From contig JAFLDC010000135.1 in assembly GCA_017302775.1 (NCBI GenBank), positions 1 to 7,176 on the forward strand: DNA of 7,176 nucleotides, read 5' to 3'. Below are positions 6,460 to 7,176 of this stretch, in pieces. The stretch's first letter is position 1. Every line of letters starts with the position of its first letter. Position numbers and translations under genes: made by a program. The notes beneath the pieces are model-generated. The model was not told the DNA's origin, searched no databases, and was given only the letters and a program-made list of their open reading frames with translations. This DNA comes from Sphingomonadales bacterium (lineage in GTDB: Bacteria > Pseudomonadota > Alphaproteobacteria > Sphingomonadales > Sphingomonadaceae).

Positions 6460-7128
6460 TCAACTCAGCGCATAATCGCTGACGAACCCGTTGACCTGTC
6501 GTTCCCGGCCAAAAGTGCTGGTCGGCCCATGGCCGGGAATGAAGGTTACGTCATTGCCCAATGGCCACAGTTTGAGTGTAATCGAATCGATCAGTTGCTG
6601 ATGATTGCCACGCGGGAAATCGGTACGCCCGATCGATCCGGCAAACAGCACGTCGCCCACAATCGCCAGGTGTCCCTCAGGTGTGTAAAACACCACATGG
6701 CCGGGCGTATGCCCGGGACAATGGATCACCTGCAACGTTTGCTCACCGATCGTCACGGTATCACCGTCTACCAGCCAGCGGTCTGGTTCAAATGTCTCGG
6801 CATGCATGCCGTATTTATTACCGTCCTGCGCAAGTTGCTCGATCCAGAAGCGGTCATCCTCATGCGGGCCCTCAATCGGCACGCCCAGTTCCCTGGCCAG
6901 TATCCCGGCCTGGCCGCAATGATCCAGATGGCCGTGCGTAATCAGCAACTTTTCGATCGTCACGCCGGTTTTGGCGACTGCTGCCTTGAGTTTGTCCAGG
7001 TCTCCGCCTGGATCGACAAGCGCCGCTTTCATCGTTTTTGTACACCACACCAAAGAGCAGTTCTGCTGAAGTGGCGTCACGGGTACGATACCGACACGAA
7101 GGGGTGGTTCGGAGCTGCTTTGAGTCAT
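6460..7128 (-). CDS. Metallo-beta-lactamase-fold hydrolase, glyoxalase II-like (YcbL type)
   Basis: This 222-residue cytoplasmic hydrolase carries the complete two-metal site: His65, His67, Asp69 and His70 in THGHLDH, His140 in CPGHTPGH, Asp159 in VGDVLF and His200 in IPGHGP. The N-terminal VPVTPLQQNCSLVWC, and SIGRTDFPRGNHQQLIDSI (165-183), are characteristic of the short glyoxalase-II-like group typified by YcbL. Members hydrolyse thioesters such as S-lactoylglutathione. It lacks the C-terminal helical substrate domain of full glyoxalase II, so the natural substrate may differ. The ATG at 7128 is the only reasonable start: no other start codon precedes VGIVPVTP, and the frame is closed by a stop at 7153-7155. 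However, no ribosome binding site precedes it. It converges with the MAPEG gene. Confidence 0.9.
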   Translation of the reverse strand: MTQSSSEPPLRVGIVPVTPLQQNCSLVWCTKTMKAALVDPGGDLDKLKAAVAKTGVTIEKLLITHGHLDHCGQAGILARELGVPIEGPHEDDRFWIEQLAQDGNKYGMHAETFEPDRWLVDGDTVTIGEQTLQVIHCPGHTPGHVVFYTPEGHLAIVGDVLFAGSIGRTDFPRGNHQQLIDSITLKLWPLGNDVTFIPGHGPTSTFGRERQVNGFVSDYALS

Positions 7129-7152
7129 AGTAACGATGTGACGAGTGACGGC

Positions 7153-7176
7153 TCATTCGGCAATGGTAAATCCACC
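7153..7176 (-). CDS. Possible C-terminal end of another minus-strand gene (cut by the window edge)
   Basis: In the same frame as the hydrolase, the last 24 bases read G-G-F-T-I-A-E then TGA on the minus strand. This looks like a normal protein tail, 24 bp before the hydrolase start. With seven codons it cannot be identified or proven. A competing plus-strand reading of the same bases is described in the findings. Confidence 0.25.
   Translation of the reverse strand, partial: GGFTIAE

Noticed and set aside
6465..6482. Perfect inverted repeat TCAGCG-CATAAT-CGCTGA just after the MAPEG gene, possibly a terminator
   Set aside because: The stem is only 6 bp, no T run follows on either strand, and it lies within the last codons of the hydrolase gene.
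1..7176. A defence island, phage region, biosynthetic cluster or other new multi-gene system
   Set aside because: Every sizeable gene belongs to a known core or housekeeping family, base composition looks even, and no mobile-element hallmarks were seen.

Overview
The window looks like ordinary core chromosome of an alphaproteobacterium, most likely a sphingomonad (Sphingomonadales). This rests on the GC-rich, evenly coding sequence, on the order rpmF-plsX-fabH-ihfA-merR, and on the alphaproteobacterial style of the PlsX, IHF-alpha and MerR proteins. No insertion sequence, integrase, tRNA, CRISPR array or phage gene is visible, and no gene appears broken. I found no new multi-gene system.

Left part, plus strand (1-1365): the C-terminal end of a DinG/XPD-type ATP-dependent helicase, cut by the window edge, is followed by a SixA-type histidine phosphatase. 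The phosphatase starts at a TTG codon overlapping the helicase stop, so the two are probably translationally coupled.

Central part, minus strand, read right to left (5892 down to 1368): rpmF (ribosomal protein L32, 59 codons), plsX (acyl-phosphate synthesis for phospholipids), fabH (first condensation of fatty acid synthesis), ihfA (integration host factor alpha), a small MerR-type regulator, and an NAD-dependent succinate-semialdehyde-dehydrogenase-like enzyme. plsX/fabH and ihfA/merR are joined by ATGA overlaps, and rpmF/plsX and merR/aldehyde dehydrogenase are 25-30 bp apart. The one real break is 116 bp between fabH and ihfA. It holds a candidate promoter element, repeated TTGCAA palindromes and a 12-bp hairpin. 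The cluster ties a ribosomal protein and membrane-lipid precursor synthesis to a nucleoid protein. The aldehyde dehydrogenase at the end sits behind a small GAAA-loop hairpin that covers its ribosome binding site.

Right part (5893-7176): a 156-bp divergent region separates rpmF from a plus-strand MAPEG-family membrane protein. This converges with a minus-strand glyoxalase-II-like (YcbL-type) metallo-beta-lactamase-fold hydrolase. The last 48 bases are ambiguous. They could be the tail of another minus-strand gene, or the start of a plus-strand gene with a P-loop-like string. No intergenic gap exceeds 156 bp, so there is no long stretch without a gene.
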